64,000 nucleotides of DNA, from the NCBI GenBank assembly GCA_902705825.1, contig CACSIL010000050.1:44273-108272 (forward strand). The letters are read 5' to 3'. A program made the translations under genes and the position numbers. Shown here in pieces: positions 25,770 through 35,409 of this stretch. The notes under the pieces are model-generated. The model searched no databases, was not told the DNA's origin, and saw nothing but the letters and a program-made list of their open reading frames with translations. Numbering within the stretch: position 1 is the stretch's first letter; every line of letters starts with the position of its first letter. This DNA is from Halioglobus japonicus (GTDB lineage Bacteria; Pseudomonadota; Gammaproteobacteria; Pseudomonadales; Halieaceae).

Positions 25770-27409
25770 TGCGCAATGCCTATAGTGCGGTCCATCTCGG
25801 CCGCTAGCATTGGGTCGTGAGTAGCAACAACAAGGGTGTGTCCATCGTTCTGCAGGCGGACCAGGGAGCGAGTAATCGCCGCCGCCGTCTCGGAGTCGAG
25901 ATCGGCGGTCGGCTCGTCGGCGAGGATTAGTTCGCGTCCGCCTAAAACCGCTCGAGCTATCATCAGGCGTCGTGCCTCGCCACCTGATACACCGCCGCCG
26001 GTTTCGCCCAGGCGGGTATCGAGTCCATCTGGAAGGCGTACAACGATATCGCTCGCTTCTGCCTGTTCTAACGCGGGCCACGGGTCAATGCCCAGAGCTT
26101 CTGGGTCAAGCCAATCACGCAAGGTCTGGTCTGGAAAATGCGGTGACTGGGGGATCAGTGCAATACGCGCGCGCCAACTGTCGGCATTCGCGTGATTCAG
26201 TGACTGGCCACAGACCAAAATGGGGTTGGCACTCAGTGGTACTAACCCCGCGATGGCTGCCAGACAGGTACTTTTACCCGCGCCACTTGGGCCTGTCAGC
26301 GCGACTGACTGCCCCGCTCTCAGGCGCAGATTCGGCAGTGCTACGTATTTGCCCGGCAGTGCCGCAGTGGCGTCCTCTATCTCGATACTCAGCTGGCCGG
26401 GCATGGCTTGCGATGCGTTGCCGTGCCCGACAATGCTAACTCTGTCTGCCCCATCGAGAGCGTCAAGCTCTGCCACGACGGCCAACCCTTCTGCGCGGTC
26501 GTGCCAGGCTGCTGCCAAATCCCGGAAGGGTTGGAAAAACTCGGGCGCGATCAATAAGATAAACAGTCCCTCCGCCAGCCCCAGTGGGCTGCCCCAACTA
26601 CCGAAACTGATTGCTCCCAAGAGAGTGAAGCCGATGAAGACGGCGACCATTGCCACGCCCAGCGCGCTGAATAACTCCAATACTGCCGATGAGAGAAACG
26701 CAATACGAAGTACTGCCATAGTGTGTTCTCGCAAAGACTCAGCCCTGTTAGAAAAATCTCCCGCCGCTCGATCCACAGCGCCTAACAGTCGAATATCGAG
26801 CATGGCAGACAGACGTTCCATCAGCATCGCGTTCATCGACCCGATCTCGACCATTTGCCGGCGCGACGCCTGTTCCGCCGCCATGCCGACCAGGGCCATG
26901 AATACCGGGATAAGTGGCCCTGCGATCAGCAGAACCAGCCCGGCTACCCAGGAAAACCAAAAGGTTAATGCGACAAGAGCGAACGGAATGATCGCTACCC
27001 GGACCATGGCAATGTAATACCGGGTGATCCAGGGTTGCAGCAGCGGTAGTTTTTGCGCAATAAGTGCGGCAACCTCGGCTGAACTGGCCGAAGCGCGAGT
27101 GCGTGCTTCGCGTGCAATCAGTGCTGCGCGTTCACGTGAAATGGTGATGTCGGCTGCGTCGAACAAATAGCCGCTTGCGCGATATTCCAGCGCTGCGCGA
27201 AATATCGCAGCTGCCACGAATATCAGTGCGGCTGTGCCAGCTTGCTCTGTGGCACCTGACACCCAGGATGAAATAGCCCAGGCCAGCGCCGCGGCCTGCA
27301 CTGGCCATAGTAGCCCGGCTACGACAGCGAGCACGCTGGCGGTACGCAAATAGCGAGCGACGGGCGCAATAATACGCGTATTCGCCTGTTGGCGTTGCGA
27401 GCTACTCAT
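25766..27409 (-). CDS. cydD: ABC exporter subunit CydD (cytochrome bd assembly)
   Basis: A 547-aa half-transporter. The N-terminal membrane domain includes 'LRTASVLAVVAGLLWPVQAA' and the CydD-like stretch 'WLVLLI..PVFMALVGMAAEQAS' around residues 155-180. The ATPase domain (about 345-545) has Walker A 'LTGPSGAGKSTCL', signature 'GGGVSGGEARRLMIA' and Walker B 'LILADEPTADLD'. First long gene of the operon, followed by cydC through an ATGA overlap. It starts 20 bp after the stop of a 28-aa ORF with a strong ribosome site. Confidence 0.93.
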   Translation of the reverse strand: MSSSQRQQANTRIIAPVARYLRTASVLAVVAGLLWPVQAAALAWAISSWVSGATEQAGTAALIFVAAAIFRAALEYRASGYLFDAADITISRERAALIAREARTRASASSAEVAALIAQKLPLLQPWITRYYIAMVRVAIIPFALVALTFWFSWVAGLVLLIAGPLIPVFMALVGMAAEQASRRQMVEIGSMNAMLMERLSAMLDIRLLGAVDRAAGDFSNRAESLREHTMAVLRIAFLSSAVLELFSALGVAMVAVFIGFTLLGAISFGSWGSPLGLAEGLFILLIAPEFFQPFRDLAAAWHDRAEGLAVVAELDALDGADRVSIVGHGNASQAMPGQLSIEIEDATAALPGKYVALPNLRLRAGQSVALTGPSGAGKSTCLAAIAGLVPLSANPILVCGQSLNHANADSWRARIALIPQSPHFPDQTLRDWLDPEALGIDPWPALEQAEASDIVVRLPDGLDTRLGETGGGVSGGEARRLMIARAVLGGRELILADEPTADLDSETAAAITRSLVRLQNDGHTLVVATHDPMLAAEMDRTIGIAQ

Positions 27410-27429
27410 TAGTCCAGGCGTCCCAGCAT

Positions 27430-27516
27430 CTAGCGCGCGTTGCTGTTAGTGTTGTAATGGCCCCGGGCAGCGGGTTCTTGCTCCAGCCAGGTTTGAATTG
27501 TACTGTCATTCTGCAT
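27430..27516 (-). CDS. 28-aa ORF at the head of the cyd operon
   Basis: A short ORF reads MQNDSTIQTWLEQEP, then AARGHYNTNSNAR, and stops at TAG (27430-27432). It is preceded by GGAGG seven bases from the ATG, a near-ideal ribosome site and stronger than that of cydD, which begins 20 bp downstream. It could be a small protein or a leader peptide whose translation affects cydD. No transmembrane helix, so it is not another CydX-type subunit. I do not recognise it. Confidence 0.45.
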   Translation of the reverse strand: MQNDSTIQTWLEQEPAARGHYNTNSNAR

Positions 27517-27729
27517 TGTGAAACCTCCATACTGCTAGATTAGCGGGAAACCTTATCGTGGTCAGAGCGCTAACACTGTGGGAAAGGTCAGACATTTCTT
27601 CTTTGCAAAAAATCGACCCTGCAGTTTCTCCCGTTGCAGAGATGAGATATGAATTAGTGACCCAGTTGCAGGACATGGCTCAAACGAAATAAAGTAGCAC
27701 TATCTAAAAATAAGAGAAACGCCGCTATC

Positions 27730-30258
27730 ATGGGAAATTTCAGTTTTTACCGTCGGGGGACGACTATGTCCCTCCCAGTCCTCTTCGCCACGTCGTATCT
27801 CGCGTTTGCAGTTTCCGCGCAAGACCTGTCACCCCAGACCAATGCACCCGGAAAGCTGGAAGAGGTGATAGTTACTGCAGAAAAGCGCTCCACCAGTGTA
27901 CAGAATACGCCGATCGCAGTAACGGCCTTTACCGGGGCAGAGCTCGAACGCGCGCTCATCAGTAAACCGATGGACCTGCAGTTCAATGTGCCCAATATGT
28001 TGATGAGCAAAGACAACTTCTCCGCCGCCAGTATTACGATTCGCGGAGTGGGTAATCTGGCTATAGGCTCGGCCAGCGACAGTGGCACGGGAAACCATTT
28101 TGACGGAGTGTATCTCAATAGCGGCAGAATATTTGAGATGGAGTTCTACGATGCGCAGCGCATCGAGGTGCTGCGGGGGCCGCAGGGTACTTTGTACGGT
28201 CGCAACACAACGGCAGGTGTTGTTAACTTCATCACACGCAAGCCGGAAGACGAGTTTGGTGGCAATATCATCGTGGAAGCAGGCAATTACGATGCCGCCA
28301 AAGTTAAAGGTGCCATCAATATTCCGATTACTGACAATATCGCTCAGCGCTTTTCGCTGTTCTATTCCAATCGCAATGGATTCGTTAAAAATCGTTACGA
28401 TGGGAATGATATCGACGGCCGGGATATGTACTCCTTGCGATCAGGTACGCGTTGGGCCAACGACACAACTGATGTAACGCTGACGGTGAATTACTTTCAT
28501 GAGGACGATGACCGTATGCGGGGTAGTAACCAGAGTTGTCTGCGCGACCCGCAAGGCATTATTGGCTGCCTGCCAACAGCACTTACTGATGACAAGCCCA
28601 ACAGCGCGGCGACCGCTTCGGGGTTCATGCTGCAGTCGTTAGTAGCCCCTATCACCGGACTCACATTTCCCGCAGACGATTTTATCAACTCACCGCGCTC
28701 AAGTGATCCGCGCGAACAGTGGATGGACTTTACGCCCAGTTACAAGGTTAAAGATACAATCGTCGTGTTTGAGGTAAACCATGAATTCGGTGATCTGACG
28801 TTGACCTCTCTGAGCGGCTATCACGACTCTGATTTCGACGCTTCTAACGACTATGATTTCACTGTGGCCTCCCAGCTCTGGCCTGTTGACGTTACTATGC
28901 AGCGAGGGCCCGCTGGTCCTATCACTGTTGATCGTCTTTACAATGTTGATCGCGCCGCTTCTTCACCGGAACAGTGGAGTCAGGAGTTGCGTGTGGCATC
29001 CGATTACGACGGTGACTGGAACTTTATGCTCGGTGGCTTCTACCTGAGTTTCAAGGACAACAGCAGCTACTATATCTACTCTTCAGCGATAGAGCTTACG
29101 GGCGAAACATTGGGCATTCCTGAGTCGCAGCGACTGTACGAGAACGAGGTCCGTCCCTATCAACTGGAGACCTATGCGACATTTGGCGAAATATACTGGC
29201 AGGCGAGACCGGATATCAAAGTGACATTGGGTGCGCGTTATACCAGTGAAAAGAAAAAATCAGAACAGCGCACTGTGTATCTCGGCTTTTTGAGCGACCC
29301 TTCATCTGCGAACGACGGCTATAGCAAGTTCGATGGGGATTGGGATGAGCCCACTGGAAAACTCAATGTCAGCTGGGATGCGACCGATGATGTTATGGCG
29401 TATGTCACCCTTTCGCGCAGCTACAAAAGCGGTGGGTTCAACCCGATATCCGCCGAATCGCCATTGTTGGACCCCGCGTTGGGAGGTAGCTCTGATGCCG
29501 CCGAATTTGATCCGGAGTACATTAACGCACTTGAAGTGGGTGTTAAGAGCCGCCTGTTCTCCGATTCCGTGCAGGCCAACGTTACCTACTTTTACTACGA
29601 TTACAGCGATCTGCAGATCGGCAAGATCACCAACCAGACATCGATAAACGAGAATTATGACGCCACGATCCAGGGCTTTGAAGGCGAGTTTATCTGGTTG
29701 CCCGACGACCGCTGGCGCTTGACCGCAAACCTTGCCTGGCTCGACACAGATATGGGTGATGGAGAGAGTGTGGATACAGCGAATATCAATAAGCTGGGTA
29801 CTACAGAGTTTATTCAAACCGGGCCTATATCGAATATTTACACTGGCCCGGGGTGTCCTGGTGGCACGCCGACCTGTGAAGGTCTGCCCTACCAACTGCA
29901 AGGAAACAAACTGCCAAACTCTCCAGAGCTTTCCGTGAATCTTGGCGTGGGTTATTCCTGGCCGTTACCCGATGGTATGAGACTTGACGCGAATACCAAC
30001 TACTATTGGCAGGATGAGTTTTACACCCGGATCTTTAATGCACCTAACGATAAAGTAGACAGCTGGGAAGTGTGGAATGCAACGATTACGCTCTACAGTG
30101 CCGACGAAAGCTGGTTTGTTGGATTGTGGGGCATGAACCTTAACAATGACGATTACGTTACAGGCCAGGCGCTGGGCGATCAAAATGTCGGCTTGGCGAC
30201 TAACCAGTTTTTGCTAGAGCCGAGAACATACGGTGTTAGCGTGGGGTATAACTTCTGA
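27730..30258 (+). CDS. TonB-dependent receptor
   Basis: An 842-aa outer-membrane receptor of the kind abundant in marine Gammaproteobacteria. A signal peptide (SLPVLFATSYLAFAVSA) is followed by a TonB box-like 'KLEEVIVTAEKRSTSVQNTP' (about residues 42-61). The plug contains 'ITIRGVGNL', 'IEVLRGPQGTLYGRNTTAGV' and 'VNFITRKP'. The C-terminal barrel ends 'LEPRTYGVSVGYNF' with a terminal Phe. The plug type is close to receptors linked with uptake of organic substrates rather than classic siderophores, but no ligand can be assigned. It is monocistronic as far as visible. Confidence 0.93.
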   Translation: MGNFSFYRRGTTMSLPVLFATSYLAFAVSAQDLSPQTNAPGKLEEVIVTAEKRSTSVQNTPIAVTAFTGAELERALISKPMDLQFNVPNMLMSKDNFSAASITIRGVGNLAIGSASDSGTGNHFDGVYLNSGRIFEMEFYDAQRIEVLRGPQGTLYGRNTTAGVVNFITRKPEDEFGGNIIVEAGNYDAAKVKGAINIPITDNIAQRFSLFYSNRNGFVKNRYDGNDIDGRDMYSLRSGTRWANDTTDVTLTVNYFHEDDDRMRGSNQSCLRDPQGIIGCLPTALTDDKPNSAATASGFMLQSLVAPITGLTFPADDFINSPRSSDPREQWMDFTPSYKVKDTIVVFEVNHEFGDLTLTSLSGYHDSDFDASNDYDFTVASQLWPVDVTMQRGPAGPITVDRLYNVDRAASSPEQWSQELRVASDYDGDWNFMLGGFYLSFKDNSSYYIYSSAIELTGETLGIPESQRLYENEVRPYQLETYATFGEIYWQARPDIKVTLGARYTSEKKKSEQRTVYLGFLSDPSSANDGYSKFDGDWDEPTGKLNVSWDATDDVMAYVTLSRSYKSGGFNPISAESPLLDPALGGSSDAAEFDPEYINALEVGVKSRLFSDSVQANVTYFYYDYSDLQIGKITNQTSINENYDATIQGFEGEFIWLPDDRWRLTANLAWLDTDMGDGESVDTANINKLGTTEFIQTGPISNIYTGPGCPGGTPTCEGLPYQLQGNKLPNSPELSVNLGVGYSWPLPDGMRLDANTNYYWQDEFYTRIFNAPNDKVDSWEVWNATITLYSADESWFVGLWGMNLNNDDYVTGQALGDQNVGLATNQFLLEPRTYGVSVGYNF

Positions 30259-30387
30259 TGGCCGAGCAGCCTGCGAGAATTGTTAGCCTGGAGGTGGGCT
30301 ACTAGCTCGTGTGAGGTGTGTCTGCTGTGTGCTATGATTTTTGGCTACTGTGGATACAGAACCATTCACTAATTTTCCAACGACAGT

Positions 30388-31161
30388 GTGCGAAGTTCAT
30401 GCGGATGCTCCCACTTTATGTATTACCCTGAACATCAGGTAGCCTTTGTTGCTATCAATAAAACCGGTTCTTCCAGCGTTTTGACGGCGTTAAACGAGGC
30501 TCTCTATAATCGCGATGTGCCAGAGCTTTGGCAGAAAAAACCATTCCACAAGCGCCAGCGAGTGCGCGAAGACCTGAAGCATGCTCAGGCCTATTTTTAC
30601 TATCATGTTCTGGGTGAAGAAACGTATTCAAAGTGCTATGTATTTAGCCAGGTGCGAAACCCGTTTGATAAGGTTGTTTCCGATTTTATCTTCAGGTGCA
30701 GGGCACCCAAAAAAGATGTCGAAACCTGGCGGCAGCAGAGACCCTGGTTTGTCCGGCAGGGCCTGCTTGAGCCAACCAGCACACCCGAGAAAAACCTGTT
30801 CAGGCTCTATGTCGGGGCCCTCGCCAGTGGTGAGCAAAGTCCTCATCCCCACTGGGGAGACATTAGCGCAAACTATGACATGCCGGATGCGCACAAACCG
30901 TTTATTAATCAGGTCGACGGGCTTACGGATCTTGATGGCAAGATCATGGTCGATGAGATATTCAAACTGGAAGATATGCCAGAAGACTGGCGCCGCCTGC
31001 AACACACGATAAGCGCTAAAGCAGGTAGACAGGTGGCTGACCTTCCTCATATCAATAAGTCCGACCGAGATAAGTACAAAAAATACTATGACGATGAGAC
31101 TTACAGAATCGTTAGCGAGCTCTTCAAAGATGACATAGCGTTTTTTGACTATGCCTTCTGA
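30388..31161 (+). CDS. Sulfotransferase-family protein (family 2 type)
   Basis: A 257-aa protein with the sulfotransferase signatures: 'VAFVAINKTGSSSVLTALNE' (5'-phosphosulfate loop) near the N-terminus and 'CYVFSQVRNPFDKVVSDFIF' (3'-phosphate-binding Arg/Ser) about residues 89-108. The C-terminal 'HINKSDRDKYKKYYDDETY' and 'FKDDIAFFDYAF' match family 2 carbohydrate sulfotransferases. It would transfer sulfate from PAPS to a sugar or surface polymer. Start is uncertain: ATG at 30388, or ATG at 30418, which begins MYYPEHQVAF and fits the family N-terminus better. Confidence 0.83.
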   Translation: MRSSCGCSHFMYYPEHQVAFVAINKTGSSSVLTALNEALYNRDVPELWQKKPFHKRQRVREDLKHAQAYFYYHVLGEETYSKCYVFSQVRNPFDKVVSDFIFRCRAPKKDVETWRQQRPWFVRQGLLEPTSTPEKNLFRLYVGALASGEQSPHPHWGDISANYDMPDAHKPFINQVDGLTDLDGKIMVDEIFKLEDMPEDWRRLQHTISAKAGRQVADLPHINKSDRDKYKKYYDDETYRIVSELFKDDIAFFDYAF

Positions 31162-31211
31162 AATCTACTGCTGATATAGGCGGGGTCGATGTGCGTGCCA
31201 TGACCGGCATG

Positions 31212-32438
31212 TCACTTACCTGAACGCTCTGCCTCTATCTGGCGGGCTAGATAACGTTGGAACAACCAAATCGGTTGTTCGAGCTGATTTAATGGGCCGG
31301 GTGTATACGTTTCCGAGCGCAAGCCGGACTGCACTGCACCACACATTTCCATGTCTTCCAGGTGGAATTTGCGCATCAGTTCAACTTCATCGGAGAGCGT
31401 TTTCTCGTACTCTGGCGCGGCCAGCGAATCCGGGTGAATAAGCAGTGTTGTGCGTATCTGCATCTCGCCGGCGGCGACTGGTTGCAGTCGATACCAATAA
31501 ATGCGATCGGCCGCGACAAATAGCAGAGTGGCCGGTGCAGCTAAATACACTGTCCACTCGAGGAAATCCGAGGGTAGCAGGCCCGGCATAGGTTTGAAGC
31601 TCAGGTACTGTGGTTCGCCGTCGATTACTTTCTGTTGTATCTGTTCGGTAAAGGGTAAGTGGCAGATTTGGAAGTGTGTGTTTTCCTCGTCGGTCCAGCA
31701 ACCCTGTGCAGGCATCATAGGTTGGAACGTCGTGTGGTGAGCGCCTACGTGATGGTATGGCTCCATGAAATTTTCAACCAGGACCTTCCAGTTGAAGGGG
31801 CAGTCCCAGCCAAGGTCGGCAACCATCGTGAGCCCCGCCATTTGCCAGCGATCCAGGTAGTCGTCCAGCCCGGAAAATTGCTCGTTAATCGGTTGTGCGT
31901 CGCCGCTAAGGTTTACAAAGACAAGCCCCTGCCATACAGCACTGTTGAATTCATGCAGTCCAAGGGTCTGCTCTGTCACTTCTGGGTGATCCTTCATCAG
32001 TGGCGCACCTTTCAGCTTCCCATCCAGGCCGTACACCCAATGATGATAAGGGCAGCGATACTGTTTACAGTTCCCCGCCTGCTGGTGTTCAAATTCAGGT
32101 GCCATCACGTCCATGCCCCGATGAGCGCAAACACGTGACAGCACCCTTATTGTATTCTCGCCGCTGTTGACCACGCTGATGCGCTCACCCAGTAGCTCCA
32201 GATTGACATAGTCCCCCTTGTTGGCAAGCTGTGACACGTGCGCAATGCTGAGCCATTGGCGTTTTAGAATATGTTCGCTCTCCCAGTTAAAGTAATGTTG
32301 ATCGGTGAACGCCTTGGCCGGTAGCGCTCGTGCCTCGGCAAGGGGTTTGGCGGCAGTGTTACATATTTCCGAGAGGGTTCTGTCCAGTGTTGTCTCGGGC
32401 ACGGCCAGGTCTGGTGAAGGAATAGTTGCTGAAGTCAT
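31212..32438 (-). CDS. Rieske non-haem iron oxygenase, alpha subunit
   Basis: Using the ATG at 32438 (MTSATIPSPD) the protein is 408 aa; the longer frame needs a TTG start at 32513. The Rieske [2Fe-2S] site is 'CAHRGMDVM' (Cys-x-His) with 'CPYHHWVYGLDG' (Cys-x2-His) after a longer than usual spacer. The catalytic domain contains 'NWKVLVENFMEPYHHVGAHH', giving the 2-His facial ligands and the conserved Asn/Glu. Members oxidise aromatic rings, quaternary amines or carnitine-like compounds. No beta subunit, ferredoxin or reductase gene is nearby. It is divergent from emrA. Confidence 0.9.
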   Translation of the reverse strand: MTSATIPSPDLAVPETTLDRTLSEICNTAAKPLAEARALPAKAFTDQHYFNWESEHILKRQWLSIAHVSQLANKGDYVNLELLGERISVVNSGENTIRVLSRVCAHRGMDVMAPEFEHQQAGNCKQYRCPYHHWVYGLDGKLKGAPLMKDHPEVTEQTLGLHEFNSAVWQGLVFVNLSGDAQPINEQFSGLDDYLDRWQMAGLTMVADLGWDCPFNWKVLVENFMEPYHHVGAHHTTFQPMMPAQGCWTDEENTHFQICHLPFTEQIQQKVIDGEPQYLSFKPMPGLLPSDFLEWTVYLAAPATLLFVAADRIYWYRLQPVAAGEMQIRTTLLIHPDSLAAPEYEKTLSDEVELMRKFHLEDMEMCGAVQSGLRSETYTPGPLNQLEQPIWLFQRYLARQIEAERSGK

Positions 32439-32657
32439 TTGTAAGCCCCGTGATTTCCTGTGCTGTGTGCGTATATGCCCCAGTGGTTCATTGGCGCGCA
32501 GTAAATCCAGCAATTAACATGCCATTATGTATGTAAGTTGGTATGGCGCTGATTTATATAGAGTTAACTGAAATAAATCGCTCTGGCTGCCTTTTGCCCG
32601 GTCCAATTACGCACCGTTATTGGCCGTCGGGGAGCTTTTCTGGTGCGCCGGATAACT

Positions 32658-32688
32658 AGTTGATACATCAACTTAATGATTCTAGAAT
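32658..32688 (+). promoter_or_regulatory. emrAB-marR promoter with MarR-type operator
   Basis: AGTTGAT-AC-ATCAACT (32658-32673) is a perfect 16-bp palindrome of MarR-box style. TTGATA (32660-32665) inside it makes a good -35, with TAGAAT (32683-32688) as -10 at exactly 17 bp. Repressor bound here would block RNA polymerase. The third gene of the downstream operon encodes a MarR protein, so autoregulation is expected. Confidence 0.65.
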
Positions 32689-32716
32689 ATGTGCTTTGTG
32701 ACGTTTGGCGCAAGCA

Positions 32717-33859
32717 ATGACCGGTTCAACTAGAAAGACGCAAAGCCGCTGGCTGATTTTCAGCATTCTATTTGTCGCTGCAGTGGCGGGTGCGGGCGTT
32801 GCGGTATGGTATCTGTGGGAGGCACGTTGGTACGAAACAACCGATAATGCCTATCTCACGGGTAACCTGATAGAAGTGAGTGCCCAGATCGACGGAACGG
32901 TGGTTTGGATTGGCCCGGAGCAAAATCAGGCCGTTACTCGCGGGCAAGAAATACTGCGTCTGGCCGACGGTGATGAGTTAGAGTTGCTCGAACTGCGCAA
33001 ACATGAACTCGCGCTGGCAGTGCAGGATGTACTTACGTTACGCGCCGAGGTTAAGCGCCTGGAGGCGCAGCGCCGCCTCAACGTTGTCACTCACGACCTC
33101 GCAGCAGATGAGTTTGAGCGCCGCAAGCGACTCTACCCGAAAAACATGGTGTCCAAAGAGGAATTGGACGCCGCGCAAGCACGTGAGGCCGAAACGAATG
33201 TGGCGCTTGAAACAGCGCAGCTGGCGCTTCAAAAGTCCCAGGTAAGGGCAGGGGAGCAGGCCCTGAATGAGCACCCGATGGTACGGGTTGCCGCAGCGCG
33301 AGTGCGCTCTGCCTATCGAGACTGGCGCAAAACACGCGTTATATCTCCGGTAGACGGCGAGATTGCCCGTCGCAGGGTACAAGCTGGACAAAGCATCAGC
33401 AAAGGCGCACCACTCTTTACGATCGCAGAGCGCAATAACGCGTGGATTGAGGCCAATTTTAAGGAGACACAGCTGCGCCACATACGGCCGGGCCAGGCTG
33501 TGGAAATTTACAGCGATCTGTACGGCTCAGATTTCTCTCTAGAGGGTACTGTGCAAACCATAGGCACTGGCACGGGTTCAGTCTTCTCGTTGCTGCCACC
33601 GCAGAATGCGACCGGCAACTGGATCAAAATTGTGCAGCGTGTGCCGGTGCGCATAGTATTGAACGCTGGCTTCGACCAACAGCACCCACTGCCCTTCGGC
33701 AGCTCAATGGCCGTGCGTGTTGATACGCACGATCGCAGCGGCCAGCGGCTGCAGCCGGTAACAGGCTCTGACCCGGTCGCAGATGCCGATATTTATAGTT
33801 ATCTCGATAAGGGGGCGGATGAATTGGTGGCCCGGATAATCGCCAGTAGCGAGAACTGA
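32717..33859 (+). CDS. emrA: EmrA/HlyD-type membrane-fusion protein
   Basis: A 380-aa adaptor from the ATG at 32717 (MTGSTRKTQ); a TTG 12 bp upstream is in frame. One membrane helix ('WLIFSILFVAAVAGAGVAV') is followed by 'ETTDNAYLTGNLIEVSAQID', the HlyD_D23 barrel-sandwich start, a long coiled-coil hairpin (about 85-190), and 'VISPVDGEIARRRVQAGQSI'. It pairs with the EmrB-like transporter 14 bp downstream to form a multidrug exporter needing an outer-membrane factor from elsewhere. Confidence 0.9.
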   Translation: MTGSTRKTQSRWLIFSILFVAAVAGAGVAVWYLWEARWYETTDNAYLTGNLIEVSAQIDGTVVWIGPEQNQAVTRGQEILRLADGDELELLELRKHELALAVQDVLTLRAEVKRLEAQRRLNVVTHDLAADEFERRKRLYPKNMVSKEELDAAQAREAETNVALETAQLALQKSQVRAGEQALNEHPMVRVAAARVRSAYRDWRKTRVISPVDGEIARRRVQAGQSISKGAPLFTIAERNNAWIEANFKETQLRHIRPGQAVEIYSDLYGSDFSLEGTVQTIGTGTGSVFSLLPPQNATGNWIKIVQRVPVRIVLNAGFDQQHPLPFGSSMAVRVDTHDRSGQRLQPVTGSDPVADADIYSYLDKGADELVARIIASSEN

Positions 33860-33873
33860 GCGAGCCGGCTGCC

Positions 33874-35409
33874 ATGGCTACGGACAGTAAACAAACCTAC
33901 CTGAGCGGTCTGCCGCTGGTGATTGCCACTCTCGCGGTCGCGCTTGCCAGCTTCATGAATATTCTCGACACCACCATCGCGATTGTGGCGTTACCGACAA
34001 TTTCCGGCAATCTTGGAGCAACGGCATCCCAAGGTAGTTGGGTGATAACGATATACAGCGTCTGCCTGGCCGTGGTGCTGCCCCTGTCAGGCTGGATAAC
34101 GCGTCGTTTTGGTGAGGTGCGTGTATTCTGTCTCGCTATACTGATGTTCACCTTAACCTCGTGGCTGTGCGCTATCGCCACGGATTTCAATGAACTGTTA
34201 TTGTTTCGCGCCCTGCAGGGTTTTACCGGTGGCTTGTTGCTACCCTTGTCACAATCACTGTTACTGCGCATGTATCCACCGGAAAAACACGGACTGGCAT
34301 TGGGGATCTGGGCCATCACCAGTGCCGTGGCACCAGTTCTGGGCCCCGTTCTGGGCGGCTATATCACCGATAACTTTGGCTGGCCCTGGATTTTTCTGAT
34401 CAACGTACCTGTCGGCATTTTTGCTGCCTATTTCTGTTGGAAAATGCTGCGAAGTATTGAAAGTGAGGTTCACCGTGAGCCGGTGGACTTTATTGGTCTG
34501 ATCCTGCTCATGGTGGGTGTTATTTGTTTTCAACTGGTGCTCGATAGAGGCCACGAGCTGGATTGGCTGGCTTCCAACCAGATCAGGGTCATGCTGGTAA
34601 TTTCCGTACTGTGCTTTTTCCTGTTTCTGGCATGGGAGTGGGGGGAGGCGCACCCTGTCGTCGATCTGTCGCTGTTTACGCACCGAAATTTTGTCCTCGG
34701 CTCATTGCTTATTTCCGTTATTTACATCTGCTTCATACTGGCCACGGTGCTCACGCCCATCTGGCTCCAGACCACCCAGGGGTATACCGCTACCTGGGCG
34801 GGGATGGTAATGGCGCCTTTTGGAATTCTGCCGCTGATATTAATGCCATTGATAGGGCAGCGCATGCGTCTGTGGGATGCTCGCCCGACAATAACGTTCG
34901 GTATCGCGATTTTCGTTTTGGGCTTCTATCTGCACGCACAATTCAGTGTTGACTCTACAGCAGGCTATATCGCCTTTTGTCGCTTTCTAACGGGTGCAGC
35001 GATGCCTTTTGCCTGGATGCCGCTAATGATATTGGCTTTGGTGGGCCTGCCTGCAGATAAAATGACATCGGCTACCGGGCTCTTCAATTTTTTGCGGATG
35101 TTGGCATCGAGCCTGGGCACGGCTGCAGGCGTTACTCTGTGGGACGACAGGACGATCTACCACAGAAACCAGCTGGTCGAAAACCTCGCTGTGGATTCTA
35201 CCCAATACCAGCAGACAATGGAGCTACTTACGCAGCGTCTGCCAGACGCACAAGCGGCGCTGGCGGCCCTGAATGTCGCGGTGGGTACGCAGGCCCGCAC
35301 ATTGGCGTTGGACGACATTTTTTACCTGAGCGCAGCAGTTATACTTCCTCTCGCTTTTTTCGCGTGGCTACTCCCGGCTCACGCCGAGAACAAGGAGACA
35401 TCTGCATGA
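33874..35409 (+). CDS. emrB: EmrB/QacA (DHA2) multidrug MFS transporter
   Basis: A 511-aa protein with 14 predicted membrane helices. The DHA2 motif 'SFMNILDTTIAIVALPTISG' is in helix 1, 'GWITRRFGEVRVF' is motif A in the 2-3 loop, and 'RALQGFTGGLLLPLSQSLLL' and 'LGPVLGGYITDNFGWPWIFL' (motif C) follow. Proton-driven efflux of hydrophobic compounds with EmrA. Its stop overlaps the marR start (ATGA). Confidence 0.93.
   Translation: MATDSKQTYLSGLPLVIATLAVALASFMNILDTTIAIVALPTISGNLGATASQGSWVITIYSVCLAVVLPLSGWITRRFGEVRVFCLAILMFTLTSWLCAIATDFNELLLFRALQGFTGGLLLPLSQSLLLRMYPPEKHGLALGIWAITSAVAPVLGPVLGGYITDNFGWPWIFLINVPVGIFAAYFCWKMLRSIESEVHREPVDFIGLILLMVGVICFQLVLDRGHELDWLASNQIRVMLVISVLCFFLFLAWEWGEAHPVVDLSLFTHRNFVLGSLLISVIYICFILATVLTPIWLQTTQGYTATWAGMVMAPFGILPLILMPLIGQRMRLWDARPTITFGIAIFVLGFYLHAQFSVDSTAGYIAFCRFLTGAAMPFAWMPLMILALVGLPADKMTSATGLFNFLRMLASSLGTAAGVTLWDDRTIYHRNQLVENLAVDSTQYQQTMELLTQRLPDAQAALAALNVAVGTQARTLALDDIFYLSAAVILPLAFFAWLLPAHAENKETSA

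Noticed and set aside
25770-26081. N-terminal extension of cydC
   Set aside because: The extra 104 residues are Arg-rich out-of-frame sequence of cydD; the ATGA-overlap start gives the normal protein.
35139-35405. N-terminal extension of the MarR regulator
   Set aside because: It is the shifted frame of emrB; the MarR domain begins right at the ATGA overlap.
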